Positions 1 to 10,634 of a stretch of 64,000 bases of DNA are shown in pieces. The notes under the pieces are model-generated. The model saw only the letters and a list, made by a program, of their open reading frames with translations. It was not told the DNA's origin and did not search any database. The position numbers and the translations under genes were made by a program. Source of the stretch: Sodiomyces alkalinus F11 (taxonomy: Eukaryota > Ascomycota > Sordariomycetes > Glomerellales > Plectosphaerellaceae); NCBI RefSeq assembly GCF_003711515.1, contig NW_021167079.1, forward strand, positions 5,497,989 through 5,561,988, written 5' to 3'. Each line of letters opens with the position of its first letter. The stretch's first letter is position 1.

Positions 1-155
1 CGGACGCGGCAGCTGGAGGTGTTGCTGGCGTGTTGACGAGGCGGAACTACATGGTAACACCTTGCCGGCATGTGTTCCACAGTGCATGCCTTGAGAGTTG
101 GCTGCGGTACCGTCTGAAGTGTCCGATATGCAGGGACGACCTGCCTCCACTATGA
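1..155 (+). CDS. TUL1: TUL1 / Dsc1-type RING E3 ligase, C-terminal end only
   Basis: Partial gene entering from the left; the readable frame starts at base 3 and ends with TGA at 153-155. The 50 visible residues hold the second half of a RING-H2 finger: C-R-H-V-F-H-x2-C-L-x2-W, then C-P-I-C-R, ending L-P-P-L. In fungi this combination at an extreme C-terminus is typical of Tul1/DscA, the catalytic subunit of the Dsc complex, which ubiquitinates membrane proteins in the Golgi and endosomes and, in fission yeast and Aspergillus, drives SREBP cleavage. The transmembrane segments expected for the family lie outside the window. The RING identity is seen directly; the Tul1 assignment is inferred from the ending. 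Another transmembrane RING-H2 ligase is the main alternative. Confidence 0.72.
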   Translation, partial: DAAAGGVAGVLTRRNYMVTPCRHVFHSACLESWLRYRLKCPICRDDLPPL

Positions 156-2156
156 GAGAACTTGCCGGGCCTACTGTACTTTACGAACCTCCGCCCTGTA
201 CTATGGGCGGATTATTACCGACTGGGATGGATGTTCATTGCTTTCTTGATTGGGAAGAGAGCGTTTATGGTACGGGTCTTGGTGAGGATTCTTTGAGTTA
301 TATATCTTCAGTCCACGAATGACACTACGTGTGTCAGTCTTTCGTTGGGCGTATTTGTAGATGGCATGGGATTTAAGATAGGAAGTTATAATGGAGATGG
401 AGCGACTCGGGCTTTATATTATAGTCTGGTAATATTAAGCGTCCGTCTGAGAAAACACGGGAACACGCAAGTGGAATCACGGGCGAAGAGGTTATACGAG
501 GCATGCCTGGGATGATATAAAGTTAGTATGAGTTCCAAGTCGGCTTTTGATCGTGCAAAGCCTGTTGAATGGGTTGCCGCGTTCTGGAATCGAATCTTTG
601 GCGGTCGTTACAAAGGAGTACCTTATTTACCTCCGCACTCCTTTAATAAGCCGGTTGTGCTGTTACCTAATAATAATGCGACGCTGACTTTCGTCCACAA
701 GTGTTTCAGCTCAACCGGCATTGCTTCCTCGTCGAAACTCGGCACAAACCCCAACCGAGAGAACTTGTTCAAATCTCGAAATACGGTTACCCCAGAGTTT
801 CTGGCAGGGCATAATACTCCGGTTAAATGACGCGCTGCCTACCTTAGTAGGTAGGTTTATGTCTCCCGATTAGTGTCCCCTTCATCCCTCGCCTCGACCC
901 CCACAGCCTTCATGCTGCTCCCTTGGCCGACTCGGGTATCTTACCGCCTCGTTGACGCACAGGAAACCAAACGTTTCTTCCATCATGCGTCCTGACAAAG
1001 AGAGGGTCACGCAAGCAACCCACTCTTCCAAATGCCATGGACAACGACGCAAAGGCGAAAGGCGAAAGGCGAGATAGCTAAAGGTAGTCGTACGGAGTGC
1101 TACAGTGGAAAGGAAGTACGACCCCGTGTGCCACCTAAATACTCAAGTTTGTTTGTCCACTTCATCATTATATCCTTCTCGCCCGCAGCGTTGCAGTCTT
1201 CTGTCTGCTGCCGTGCCTCGTTCCCCTCCTTTCTGTTTCTCTCGCCATCTTATATTTCTGCTACCACTGCTCTCACGCCTCTTGCCATTGTTTCCACTTC
1301 CGTTTCCTTCTTCAACATGGTCCCCCCTGCTGTCTCCATCATCATCCCACCCAGTGAGTCAGTTCGTCATGCGCCTTGGCGGATCTTGCCTTTCCACGTC
1401 AGGCATCACACCAGTGCAGACAGCCTCTTGCTCAATCATCCAGTCTTTCCACGAGCTCCTCCAGGCGGAATCCTCCCTTTCTCCCCCATTTGGAAAGTGG
1501 TTGCCTTGGCTTATTATGGATCCTTCGCTGATCGATACACCCAATTGATTCATCCATCCATATATCCCGCCACCCCAGACCCTGCAACCCTACAATCCTG
1601 GAATTGTGGTACAGCCCCTGTCATTCTCCCCCAGGGTTCGTTCTGGTATCGATCGGATCGTTCCGGCCACCATTTCGAGCACTTGAGTCTTCTTCTCTCA
1701 AGGTACGAACACGCGATTGAAAAAAAGAAAGAAAAAATCGAGGAAAAGGCTCAATAACTCTCTGCTCGTTTTATCAGCCTTGCTCCCCCCTTTTCCTCCC
1801 TCGATCCTCTCAGTGGTTCATTATACCCTTCCACCGCAGAATTAATTACCCTTGACCTGGTCCGGTTCCTATTCCCTAACAGAACGAGACTCTGTTTAGC
1901 CTTGTCCTAAAAATAAAGTCACCGACAGGGTTCTGTGCCTGTCCACTTAGGTATTCGAGTACTTAAAGTCTCCGACGGCAGTTCACCTCTTGAAGAATCC
2001 TGCGCCGTTACGCCACGCCACGTTGGACGCGTGGTTTTAAATACGGTTTTCCATCTCCACTTCTGGATGCAGGACAGTTATCAGGCGATGCTCCCGAACG
2101 AGACTTTCCAAAGGCTTTGACCTCGGTCACCGCGAAGTCTCTCTCGGTTATTAAAC
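156..2156. other. Intergenic: TUL1 3' flank and upstream region of the Zn2Cys6 regulator
   Basis: No convincing gene. About 1170-1860 is strongly CT-rich on the plus strand, like the pyrimidine-rich promoters and leaders of filamentous ascomycetes. This bias leaves long stop-free stretches (for example 1032-1757) whose translations are low-complexity Ser/Pro/Leu and match nothing I recognise. A TACGGAGT-type motif sits near 1092. Confidence 0.5.
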
Positions 2157-4400
2157 ATGTCGTCCGCAGACTCAATAAGAGGAGATCCAACCACAGGAGG
2201 ACCTTCAAAGTCGCAAGATGCAGACAGTTCTCGGAAGACAAAACGAGCTAGGACAAGTAGGCCCAAGGTCAAGACGGGCTGTCATAACTGCAAGTATGTG
2301 GCACTGCGCAACCCCTCCACCCCCTTCTTTTCTTGGGGGGGTTTTTTTTTTCTTCTTCTTCTTTTTTTATGGTTGTTTGTGTCTCTGCGGCCTGTGATGA
2401 TACAGGGCAAATATTTTGCTGTTGTTATTCTTTTTTAACCAATTGTCACTAGGCAACGCCGAATCAAATGTGATGAAAAACGTCCCGCCTGCACGCAGTG
2501 CATCCGCTCGAAGAAGGCCTGCACTGGGTATCCTCCCCCTCCCCGAAGCGCTAGATCTCATGAAGTCCTCGCCATCGCCCCGAAGCCTCTCTCTGCTCCC
2601 CCATCCAATGGGCCTCCTCCTCTCGCCCACCCACCACCCCGGAGGGCACGGAGGCAACCGGAGCGGCGAGATGCCATCACGCCGCAAGCGCCCGTTTCTT
2701 CTTTAGGTCCTGTGACGATGTATCGCCCCTCGGCCACTTTGCCTCTGTCGCCCCATGAAGGCCTGTACTTTGAACTGTTCCGGACACACACCGCTGGCGA
2801 GCTGTCCGGCTACTTCGACTCGGTCTTTTGGACGCGGACGGTGCTACAGGAATGCCACACAGAAGATGCTATCCGACACGCGGTTGTTGCCCTGGGGGCT
2901 CTGTATAAGACTTTAGAGCAGTCCTCCGAATCACCGCCCGGTTCCCCGACGAACCACGACCCCGTAGATAACGCCTGGCAGCATTGGGAGGTCGCCGTCC
3001 GCCAGTACTCGAAAGCCATCAACGCGCTGGTCCATTTGAATAGCGAGGATCAACGATCGCACAGGGTGCTTCTCATGGCGAGTGTGCTTCTTGGCTGCTT
3101 CGACTCGTTCATAGGCGACCACAAGCAAGGCATCCGACAGATCCAAAACGGCCTGGAGCTGCTCGAGAAGCTTCGCGCTGAGAGGAGGAAGTCACAACTC
3201 TCCGGGTCCGAGGAGCCCGTCGAAGAAGAACTCGTCATCATGTTCACACGGCTGGCGATCCAGGCCAAGTCTTACGACATGGCCTTTCACTTTCCCCAGC
3301 CATACGTCATCCGGCTCATACCCTCAGCATCCGAGCCACCACAATCGCCACCATCAGACGCGGGTGGTTCGCCGTCGTCGACGACCTCGAGCTCCCTCAT
3401 GTCTCTCTTCTTCTTCCCCAGTCGCTTCACCACCCTGATGGAAGCTCGGCACTCCTGGGACAGGCTTCTCGAGGCGATAATGAGGTTCACGGAAACCATG
3501 TTCAACTACGCCCAAACCAACGGCAGCAACAGCCCCATGGGAATTCTTCCCAGGGAGCTGCAGGAATATGGGCTGAGCTTCAGGGGTCACATCGACGCAT
3601 GGTGCGAAGCCTTCGAACCCATCCTGCAGTCCCGGAGGGCGCCCGACGTCACACACCAGGAAAAAGCCGGCATCGCGGTCCTCAAGATGTTCCAGATCAT
3701 GACGCAGATTCTGTATCTGATGACTTTCAGCGCCAGCGAGTCGCAGTTCGACGTGTTCCAGCCGCAGTTCGAGACGATCGTGGGCCTGGCGCTCGAAGTG
3801 GTGGGGGACGAAGAGAGGAGGGCGGAGACCGAGAGGTGCCCCGACCCTTCGCGGTGTCGCCACCGGCGGCAAGATCAAGACCCAGTGCCGGATGTTTTCG
3901 GACGATACGACTACACCACGAGGACGCACCACATCAAGCCCAGCTTCAGCGCGGACCTGGGCATCGTGCCTCCGCTTTTCGTGGTGGCGACCAAGTGCAG
4001 AAACCCGGTCACCCGGCGGCAGGCGATCCAGCTGCTACGCAGCAGCGCGCGGAGGGAGGCCATGTGGGATAGTGAATTGACGGCACGGATCGGGGACTGG
4101 ATCGCGACTATTGAGGAAGAAGGAGATGCCGGGGTCCCCACGGCGATGAACCCGTGGCATGGCGCCATGGACACCTCGAACGGAAACGGAAACGGAAACG
4201 GAAACGGAAATGGAAATGGGGTAGCAGGTGCGAGCTCGAGCTATGGTCCTCCCGCAACGGTCCCCGAGGAGAGGCGGGTTATGGTCAGAGCCGTTGACTT
4301 TGATCTCCGCGCGCGGTTTGCAAGATTGCAGGTCGGTACGAGGGGTATCACGCCGGGATCGCCGGACATGAGGTCTCGGATGACCCAGATTCGGTGGTAA
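2157..4400 (+). CDS. Zn2Cys6 fungal transcription factor
   Basis: Two exons, 2157-2293 and 2453-4400, give 694 residues. The intron (GTATGTGG...CACTAG) falls inside the zinc cluster; joining restores C42-x2-C45-x6-C52-x6-C59-x2-C62-x6-C69, with the basic K-Q-R-R-I-K between Cys 2 and 3, the classic Gal4-type binuclear DNA-binding domain. The rest is helical and resembles the C6 regulators with a fungal-specific domain near the C-terminus, including the segment L-G-I-V-P-P-L-F-V-V-A-T-K-C-R-N-P followed by the R-R-Q-A-I-x-L-L block. A run of Asn-Gly repeats (bases 4179-4220) and a short Arg-rich stretch (about 3840-3890) look like lineage-specific insertions. It is expected to act in the nucleus as a pathway regulator. 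No neighbour reveals its target, and no specific orthologue is claimed. Confidence 0.88.
4179..4220 (+). repeat. AACGGA hexanucleotide microsatellite (Asn-Gly repeat)
   Basis: Tandem AACGGA units, the last decayed to AATGGA, encode an Asn-Gly run near the C-terminus of the Zn2Cys6 regulator. The repeat is in frame and probably length-variable. Confidence 0.9.
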
Positions 4401-5098
4401 GAATACGTTTGGGCTTTTCGCCGCTATCTTGCACCGCAGCTTGCTTCATTTCTTGGGTATATCCCGCTCTTTAATTACTGTTGGTTATCTACAGGTGCAT
4501 TCGAGGCTTCATGTAGTGCTTCTTAGGGATCCCTCCACGACGGCATCTTCCTCACTTGCACGCATTTATGCGTTCGGCGTTTCATGAAGGAGAGGGGCGT
4601 TTCTGGATAGGGGCAAGAAGAAAACGGAAAATGTAACAGGGGGGTAGGAAGAAGACGAAAATGTCTTGTTCGAAGCCCACAAAAGAAAGAATCCAATAGA
4701 TAATCATCGCCGAGTTTGCTAACTCTTATTTTTGATCATGCTGTGTGTTGCTTCAAGATCTTTCTATATCACCAAAGCATAGTTAAATACTTTCGCACTT
4801 TGTACGGAGGTAATGCTGGAAGTCGGGTTACACAGTGTAGCGATGACTTTTTTGGGTATATAAATGCACTGTATGCATTTCCTGGAATGGATTAGCTTAG
4901 AGGGGCTACGACTCTTGAGCTCTTCCACAACGACCCCTGTGACCTACCTATGTACCTATGCTGACCGCTTCTTCCAATTCTTCCAAGACCTGTACGTTGT
5001 ACTTCCTATGGATGTAACTAACAATCAGTTGCACTACGGGTTATTGGTGCTCCGTACCTGACTAAGGTACATTAATTATGGTCTAGTACTTAAATGCA
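4401..5098. other. Intergenic: regulator 3' flank
   Basis: No gene seen. It holds the presumed 3' UTR of the Zn2Cys6 regulator and moderately AT-rich DNA leading into the inverted-repeat element, with TACGGAG-type motifs near 4803 and 5052. Confidence 0.5.
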
Positions 5099-5590
5099 TA
5101 GGGTCCGACACGTTATTATCATGGGCCGGGATGCGAGGACATCACGTATAGATATCGGGACATCCATATATGGGTGCATACAAAGTACCACACCTATTTT
5201 GTATATATCGACTAAGACGCTATATAATTACTGCGTGTGCGCCTCCTGCTACGAAGCAAAATCGCCTTGCGGTAGCGCGGTACCGCAGGGCGTAGCGTCG
5301 GGGGGATTTCGGCCATCGTAATAGCAGTTATTATTATTGTGGAAGAGTTATCGTGACTCTAATTTAGGGAAGGTTAATAAGGTAATTGGGTACCTAAGGT
5401 AGGTAGGTAGGTAAGGCAGCTAATATGACAACAGTAAGGTACATAGCGTCTTAATCGATACATACAAAATAGGCGTGGTACTTAGGCCGCCCGGGATATT
5501 TGTCATAGACCCATATATCGATGTCCCGATATCTATACCTGATGTCCCGAATCTTGGCCCATTATCATTGGGTTATTGTTCATGGACCCT
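5099..5590. repeat. Long imperfect inverted repeat (foldback/MITE-like element)
   Basis: The left arm (about 5099-5222) and right arm (about 5447-5590) are reverse complements of each other. Shared blocks include GGGACATC, TATAGATATCGGGACAT, ATATATGGGT, AGTACCAC, CCTATTTTGTAT and AAGACGCTAT, separated by small indels and scattered substitutions. The spacer (about 5223-5446) carries a smaller GC-rich palindromic region around 5268-5300 (GCGGTAGCGCGGTACCGC) and codes for nothing obvious. Long arms with a short non-coding middle fit a non-autonomous DNA transposon remnant or foldback element. Target-site duplications and outer ends could not be fixed with confidence because the outer parts of the arms have diverged. 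Confidence 0.75.
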
Positions 5591-5754
5591 TGAACCCCCT
5601 GACAGCTTCTTCATCAACACGTGCAATCTTGGAGTTTCTTGTCGATAATTATCCTAATTAGTACTAAATAGTACCCAGTTTAATGAAAATAATGTGAGAA
5701 GTGTCGAAAAAAAAGTTTCTTTACTCTGGGGCTTTTGTACTCCGTACTCCCGTG

Positions 5755-5800
<46 letters not shown>

Positions 5801-6177
5801 TGAAGAGAGTCCAACCAACGTTTTTAAAGCTCAGGGCTCCATTCCCCGTCAAGAATCAATCCCAACCCATTTTAGTCGGTGAAGAAATCATCTCGGAAGG
5901 CAGGGCTCAGTAAGTTTTTTTTTCCCCCCGGCGCACACAGACCTATTTCCCCTTCTTTATTTGCAAAGTCCTTCTTCTCCTGTGGGGTTGAGAATTGTTC
6001 TCCTCGATCTCTTGGCGATAGATATACGGCTCTTTTCATATGGAGCTATATTGTAAGAAGCTTCATAACTGATCGGATTTTCTCAAGATTGATCCTACCT
6101 ACCTTTACTCCTACAAGCTTCCAAACACGCCACCACATACATACGTTAATAGCTCAAAGGAGCTCATATATTTCAAC
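5591..6177. other. Intergenic: upstream region of the NAP-family gene
   Basis: No gene seen. It contains the GT microsatellite at 5756-5799, a T/C homopolymer run near 5915-5930 and an AT-rich stretch just before the NAP-family start codon at 6178. Confidence 0.5.
5756..5799 (+). repeat. (GT)n dinucleotide microsatellite
   Basis: About 22 uninterrupted TG/GT units in the intergenic stretch before the NAP-family gene. It has no coding role and is a likely polymorphic marker. Confidence 0.97.
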
Positions 6178-7500
6178 ATGACTACTCTCGAAAATAGTAC
6201 CGTCACTTACGAGCAGCTCGCCGATATTGAGCGCGAGTTTGAGGAGGTCGAGACCGAAATTCGTACGTTTCCTTTCGTCAGTCGTCATTCATCATCCATC
6301 ATTCATCATTCATGGTCTATCGTTCTTTCATATTTCATATTTGCTTCTCTTGTCGATGTGTGCTTTTTCGCAATTATTTTATCTTCGTTTCGTTTGTTTA
6401 TCCCCCCAATTTCAAGGCCAATTGACCTCCAGCCCGCTCATGCGGACTCTTTGTATTGCGTCATTCACTACATATCACTGACATATCCCGTAAGTCCGCC
6501 AACAATATGAAATGTCACGCCCCCTCTATGAGAAGCGGCAGGCTCTCGTCTCCCAGATCCCCAACTTCTGGGCCCTGGTGATGGAGGCCGCGCCGCCCGA
6601 GATTGACGAGCATATCCAGCCTCTCGACTCGGCCGTGCTGCTGTCGTCTCTCATGTCCATCTCGGTGCGCCGGTTCGAGATCGAGGACGGCGGCAAGGGC
6701 GACCCGCGCAGCGTGGCCATCCGCTTCGAGTTCACCGAAAACGACTACTTCGAGGACAAGGTCCTGGAGAAGAAGTTCTGGTACCGCTACTCGGACGACT
6801 ACACCGGCCTGGTCAGCGAGCCCGTGGCGATTCAGTGGAAGGAGGGTAAGGACCTCACCGACGGCCTGCTGACCGCGGTCAAGAAGGTGTGGGACGAAGG
6901 GGAGGGCCCCCAGCAGAAGAAGGTCGGCAAGGGCAAGAAGGAGAGGAAGCCCCTGACGGCCGCGCAGCAGGCGCTCAAGGAGAAGATGGAGTCGATGAGC
7001 CTCGGCGGCGTCTCCTTCTTCGCCTGGTTCGGTTTCGTCGGCGCGCGCATCTCCGCGGAGGAGAGCAAGGCCAATCTGGAGAAGGAGAGGGAGCACGCCA
7101 GGCTGCGGTCGGAGGGCAAGGAGGTGCCCAAGGACGAGGAGGAGGAGGAGGAGGAGGAGGAGGAGGAGGGGGAGGATGATGAGTTCGATGACGACGATGA
7201 CCTTGAGATCTTCCCCGAGGGAGATGACCTTGCGCAAGCTATTGTTCTGGACCTTTGGCCTGATGCGCTTAGGTATTTCAGTACGTTGTTTATCGCGTCC
7301 CCTTCTCCCTCCTCTCCCGCTTCGTCTTAGGCTCTCTCCTGGCGGTGCATTATGAAATGATGGGGGCTAACGTCGGGTGTCTTTTCCCCTCCTCTGTAGC
7401 GCAAGCACAGGAGCAGGAGCAGATGGCTAGTGATATGGAGATTGAGTCTGATGAGGATGAGGATGATGACGAGAGGCCGTCTAAGAAGCAGAGGGCCTAA
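6178..7500 (+). CDS. NAP-family histone chaperone (SET/Vps75-like)
   Basis: Three exons, 6178-6262, 6495-7280 and 7400-7500, give 323 residues. The first junction joins T-E-I to L-R-Q-Q-Y-E-M, continuing into P-L-Y-E-K-R and I-P-N-F-W, the conserved start of the NAP 'earmuff' fold after its dimerisation helix. Downstream are the D-S-A-V-L-L-S-S-L and F-W-Y-R-Y-S-D-D blocks and the S-F-F-x-W-F element. The C-terminus is a long Glu/Asp tract (GAG repeat at 7135-7169) typical of histone chaperones, ending with a small basic K-K-Q-R-A. Such proteins bind H2A-H2B or H3-H4 in nucleus and cytoplasm. The short length favours SET/TAF-I or Vps75 over Nap1 itself. The acceptor at 6494 is weak (preceded by CCCGTAAG) but gives the conserved frame. 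Confidence 0.85.
7135..7169 (+). repeat. (GAG)n triplet repeat coding poly-Glu
   Basis: A nearly pure GAG run in the acidic tail of the NAP-family protein. Acidic tails are functional in this family, but the repeat length probably varies between strains. Confidence 0.9.
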
Positions 7501-8713
7501 GATGAGGGCGAGATGGAAAGAAACAAAAATGATCAACCATAAAATTAGGCGTGAATGCGAGAGCAAGCGAGGATTGACGAGAGAGGCACTGGAGCAGACA
7601 GGCATTTTTTTCTCCCCTGGTCGTCTCGCCGGGGTTTCCCCCTCTCTAGTCCCTTCTTCTATGTTTGCATGCAGTATGAAAAAGCACCACATATAGATTT
7701 CTTATGAACACGTTCATTTTATTTGGCTGTGTTCCGTCTTCGGAAACCCCATCGCCCAAGACCACCTACAGAGTACTGTATCGGCCCAGCACTGTAAGTA
7801 CTGTCGATCCACACTCAGTCCGATTGACCGTATACCGACCAAGTCATCGGAGGACCGAAAGCGGAGACAGGTTCGGGATCCGGAGGTCCGCACACTCCAC
7901 GAGGAATAACGGCCGTGGTCCTCTCCATACACCGTACCCAGAGGAAAAACGCCCAATGATTTTACTCGAAGTGACTCGCTTGTTGGGGAACATAAGCATA
8001 GGTACATTCATTATGAAGTGCTCGTTGTCCTGGATGCACCAAGCTTATCCAAGCCCAGTCAAGTCCCATTTTACGAGTCCGTGTTTCTCGGGCTGGTGAT
8101 TCGCCGTTTTTCGGATGATGTCATCACTTTGTCTACTTTGCGCGCCCTGTACACTAAGAGGGAATCCGAAATCGGGGGTGAACTCCAGGGCAACCCATGA
8201 CATCGACGCCTCGGAAGGGTCAGTCAAGTAATCATTACTTGTATAAGGTGAGGTAAGGTACACGTACACGTGCTGACTGAAGGCCGGCCTGGGCTTGGTA
8301 TGCCGTACCTCCGCCGTATTACCTTTTACCATATGCGCTCTAGAAACAACTAACGCGACTTGTCCCAGGTAACGTCGTGGTACTCCGTTGCAAGGTAACT
8401 GTCACCTCATGCTTCAGATGCATTTGTAATCGTCTGCATTGTGTGTCGGCCTAACCCTTGCCCCGTGGACATTTCCTCCGTAGTATCTCCAGGTCAATGA
8501 TCGAGTAAGACAAACTCTTCGATCGACCGGATATCCTCGCAACTACCGACCTACATTCACTCGAGGAATTAATTGGGTATGAGGCCTCTCTCATCTTCTA
8601 TAAGAGGACGAATATTCCTACGCCCCAGCCTGAATGTCCTGTCTTTGGTCTCGCCACGGCAAGTCATATCAGCTTCCACAGCTTCGACATCTTCATCTGC
8701 ACCGACATCCACA
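7501..8713. other. Intergenic: between the NAP-family and questin-oxidase-like genes
   Basis: No gene seen. It holds the NAP-family 3' UTR and the upstream region of the next gene. From 8579 an ATG-led frame runs without stops into the questin-oxidase-like coding region (see that entry). Confidence 0.5.
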
Positions 8714-10501
8714 ATGGCGACGCCGTACAAGATTCACGTCCCGGTCAACGATACCGGCCTCTTGAAGTTCGCACAGAGTGAAACCACTGCCAACACTACA
8801 TCAGAACTGCTCCAGAAGGACCTCGAAGTGCGCGATTTATGTTATGTCTCATGTCATCAGTCAAACTCACGTATCTCCAGACTCACCACGTATTTTTCAA
8901 CGCTATGGGATATCACAACCATGTAAATCATACAACTAGCCCCCTGTTCGCCTCTCATGTCTCCCCACTTGCTCCCGCGCCTCCTTCCTGCAAGGCAATG
9001 CTGACCTACAACTTCTCCCCTCACCCGATTGAAGATCGTCCATCATCTTCTATCCCTCTACGGCACAGGGGCAGACGCTTCAGCCATCCGCAAAGCCTTC
9101 GCCGATAACGACACCTACCAACTGCCCGTTCAGCCAACCCACCCGGCCGTAGCCGACGAACTCGCCGCCGACTGGGCCACAGCAGCTCCGAAGTACCTAG
9201 GGCAAGGGAAACACTACCCGGACTTCCTCCTCTTCTTTCAGCGCGAAATCGACCGCCGAGGTGGCGACTTCACCGCCGGGGTATCGGAGTTCCTGTTCCG
9301 CGGCGACGCCCGCGCCGACGACCTCCTCCAGCGCGTACACGCCGGCTTCCTCCACCCTCTCATCCAGCTGATGTACGGCCTCGAGTGGCGCCAGCCAGCC
9401 ATCATTGCGGAGGGTCTCGCCCAGGCGGCCGTCCACCAGAACAAGTTGGGACCTTTCCTGGAGCGGACTGAGCGCGAGGCCCGCGCGGAAGCTATGCCTC
9501 CCTTGGCGGAGCTCTACCGGGGAATCCGCGCCGACGAGAGGCTGAGAGCTGCAGTTCGCGCGGATGACCAGGATAAGATCTTCGACGGTATCCTTTCCCG
9601 AGCGCCTGATGCCATGCTGGAGTTTACGTCGCATGTTAGGGTCGCCCCGGAGGAGGTCGAGGAGCGTATCGCTGAGATGTTTGAGACGGCGATTTGGGCT
9701 GCTGGCGGTGCGGCGTTGCGACCTGGAAAAGTACCCAAGTGGGATTTCTTCCTTATGTGAGTCCATTGTTTCTTTGCTTCCCTTCTTCTTCTAACGTGCC
9801 TATTAAACAAAGTCACCACATCAACTCGGTTCCCTTTCACGTCACCGTCAACGACCAGCCCTGGATCCCCGCCGAGACGAAAGCGCGCCTCCTCGAATGG
9901 AAGATCCGTTTGGACCTAGCCCAGTACGCAGCCCGCGGCTCCCCCCCTAACCGCTTCGACGACGTCAAGACGTACCGCCCCAAGGACCTCGACGAGGGGA
10001 AGCAGCTCGTTTCTCATCCCAACGGTAGGTAGACAACCTCACGGGAATGTCCCCTTTTCTCCTTCCGTGCCACCGGAATCCCCCGGGGCCCTCGGCTCTA
10101 GCAAGTCTGGATTGTATGTTGCCATAACCTGATAACACCTATCGCTAGACCTGCTCCCCCGCTTCCATGCTACCAAGGAAGACGGACACGCCATCAAGCT
10201 CGTGCGCGCCTTGGGCATCTGCAAGGAGCTTTTGGACACCAAGTTCAAGGATAAACAGTGGCGCAAGATCACAGAAGACGACCTCTGGCTGAAGTTGCAT
10301 TATATGGTTCTTGACGGCACAGAATATCCGCAGGATGGGTTGGCCATGTGGGTTCGGGGTGCCGGGTTCGATGAGATGTGGAGGGTATTTTCTTTCCCCT
10401 TTCATTGTCTTCTCTTTTTCACTTCTGCTTCCTCCGGCCTTTACACTTCTGAGAAGGACTGTTTACTGACAGCTTAAAAGGACGTTCCCGACCGCAAATG
10501 A
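8714..10501 (+). CDS. Questin-oxidase-like family protein (DUF4243)
   Basis: Six exons, 8714-8827, 8881-8922, 9035-9756, 9813-10024, 10149-10384 and 10481-10501, give 448 residues. The 42-base second exon restores H-H-V-F-F-N-A-M-G-Y-H-N-H, continuing into I-V-H-H-L-L-S-L-Y-G, the family's hallmark. Further conserved blocks are F-L-H-P-L-I-Q-L-M-Y-G-L-E and the end G-F-D-E-M-W-R-D-V-P. In Aspergillus the founding member (GedK) is a Baeyer-Villiger-type oxidase cleaving the anthraquinone questin. Many fungi also carry stand-alone members of unknown substrate, and no polyketide genes lie nearby here. The ATG at 8714 (CACAATGGCG) has a good context. An in-frame ATG at 8579 would add 45 residues rich in Arg and Ser with no acidic residue, resembling a mitochondrial presequence. 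Donor GTGCGC at 8828 is the least certain splice site. Confidence 0.82.
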
Positions 10502-10634
10502 ACGAAATATCCCTGTTCGGATGCTGCAACCACGCAATAATCCGTCCTTGAGATTCCATTCCATGTTCCTAGTTGCCCAGTGTGATACAATATCAAATCG
10601 GGTATATCAAATAGCCCGTGTGCGGCGGGCTGGT

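Noticed and set aside
528..830. 100-codon frame with ATG
   Set aside because: No recognisable family, no leader-like DNA before it and no splice context; too short to support as a gene.
1032..1757. 241-codon open frame before the Zn2Cys6 regulator
   Set aside because: It lies in CT-rich leader/promoter DNA; the translation is low-complexity and similar open frames exist in the overlapping frame.
3354..3932. 192-codon frame antisense to the Zn2Cys6 regulator
   Set aside because: Shadow of a GC-rich coding exon; the plus-strand protein has family features and the antisense one has none.
5095..5600. Intact transposase gene within the inverted repeat
   Set aside because: The spacer is only about 225 bases and has no meaningful open frame.
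6515..7237. 240-codon frame antisense to the NAP-family exon
   Set aside because: Leu-rich translation is the mirror of the GAG-rich acidic tail and GC-biased codons of the real gene.
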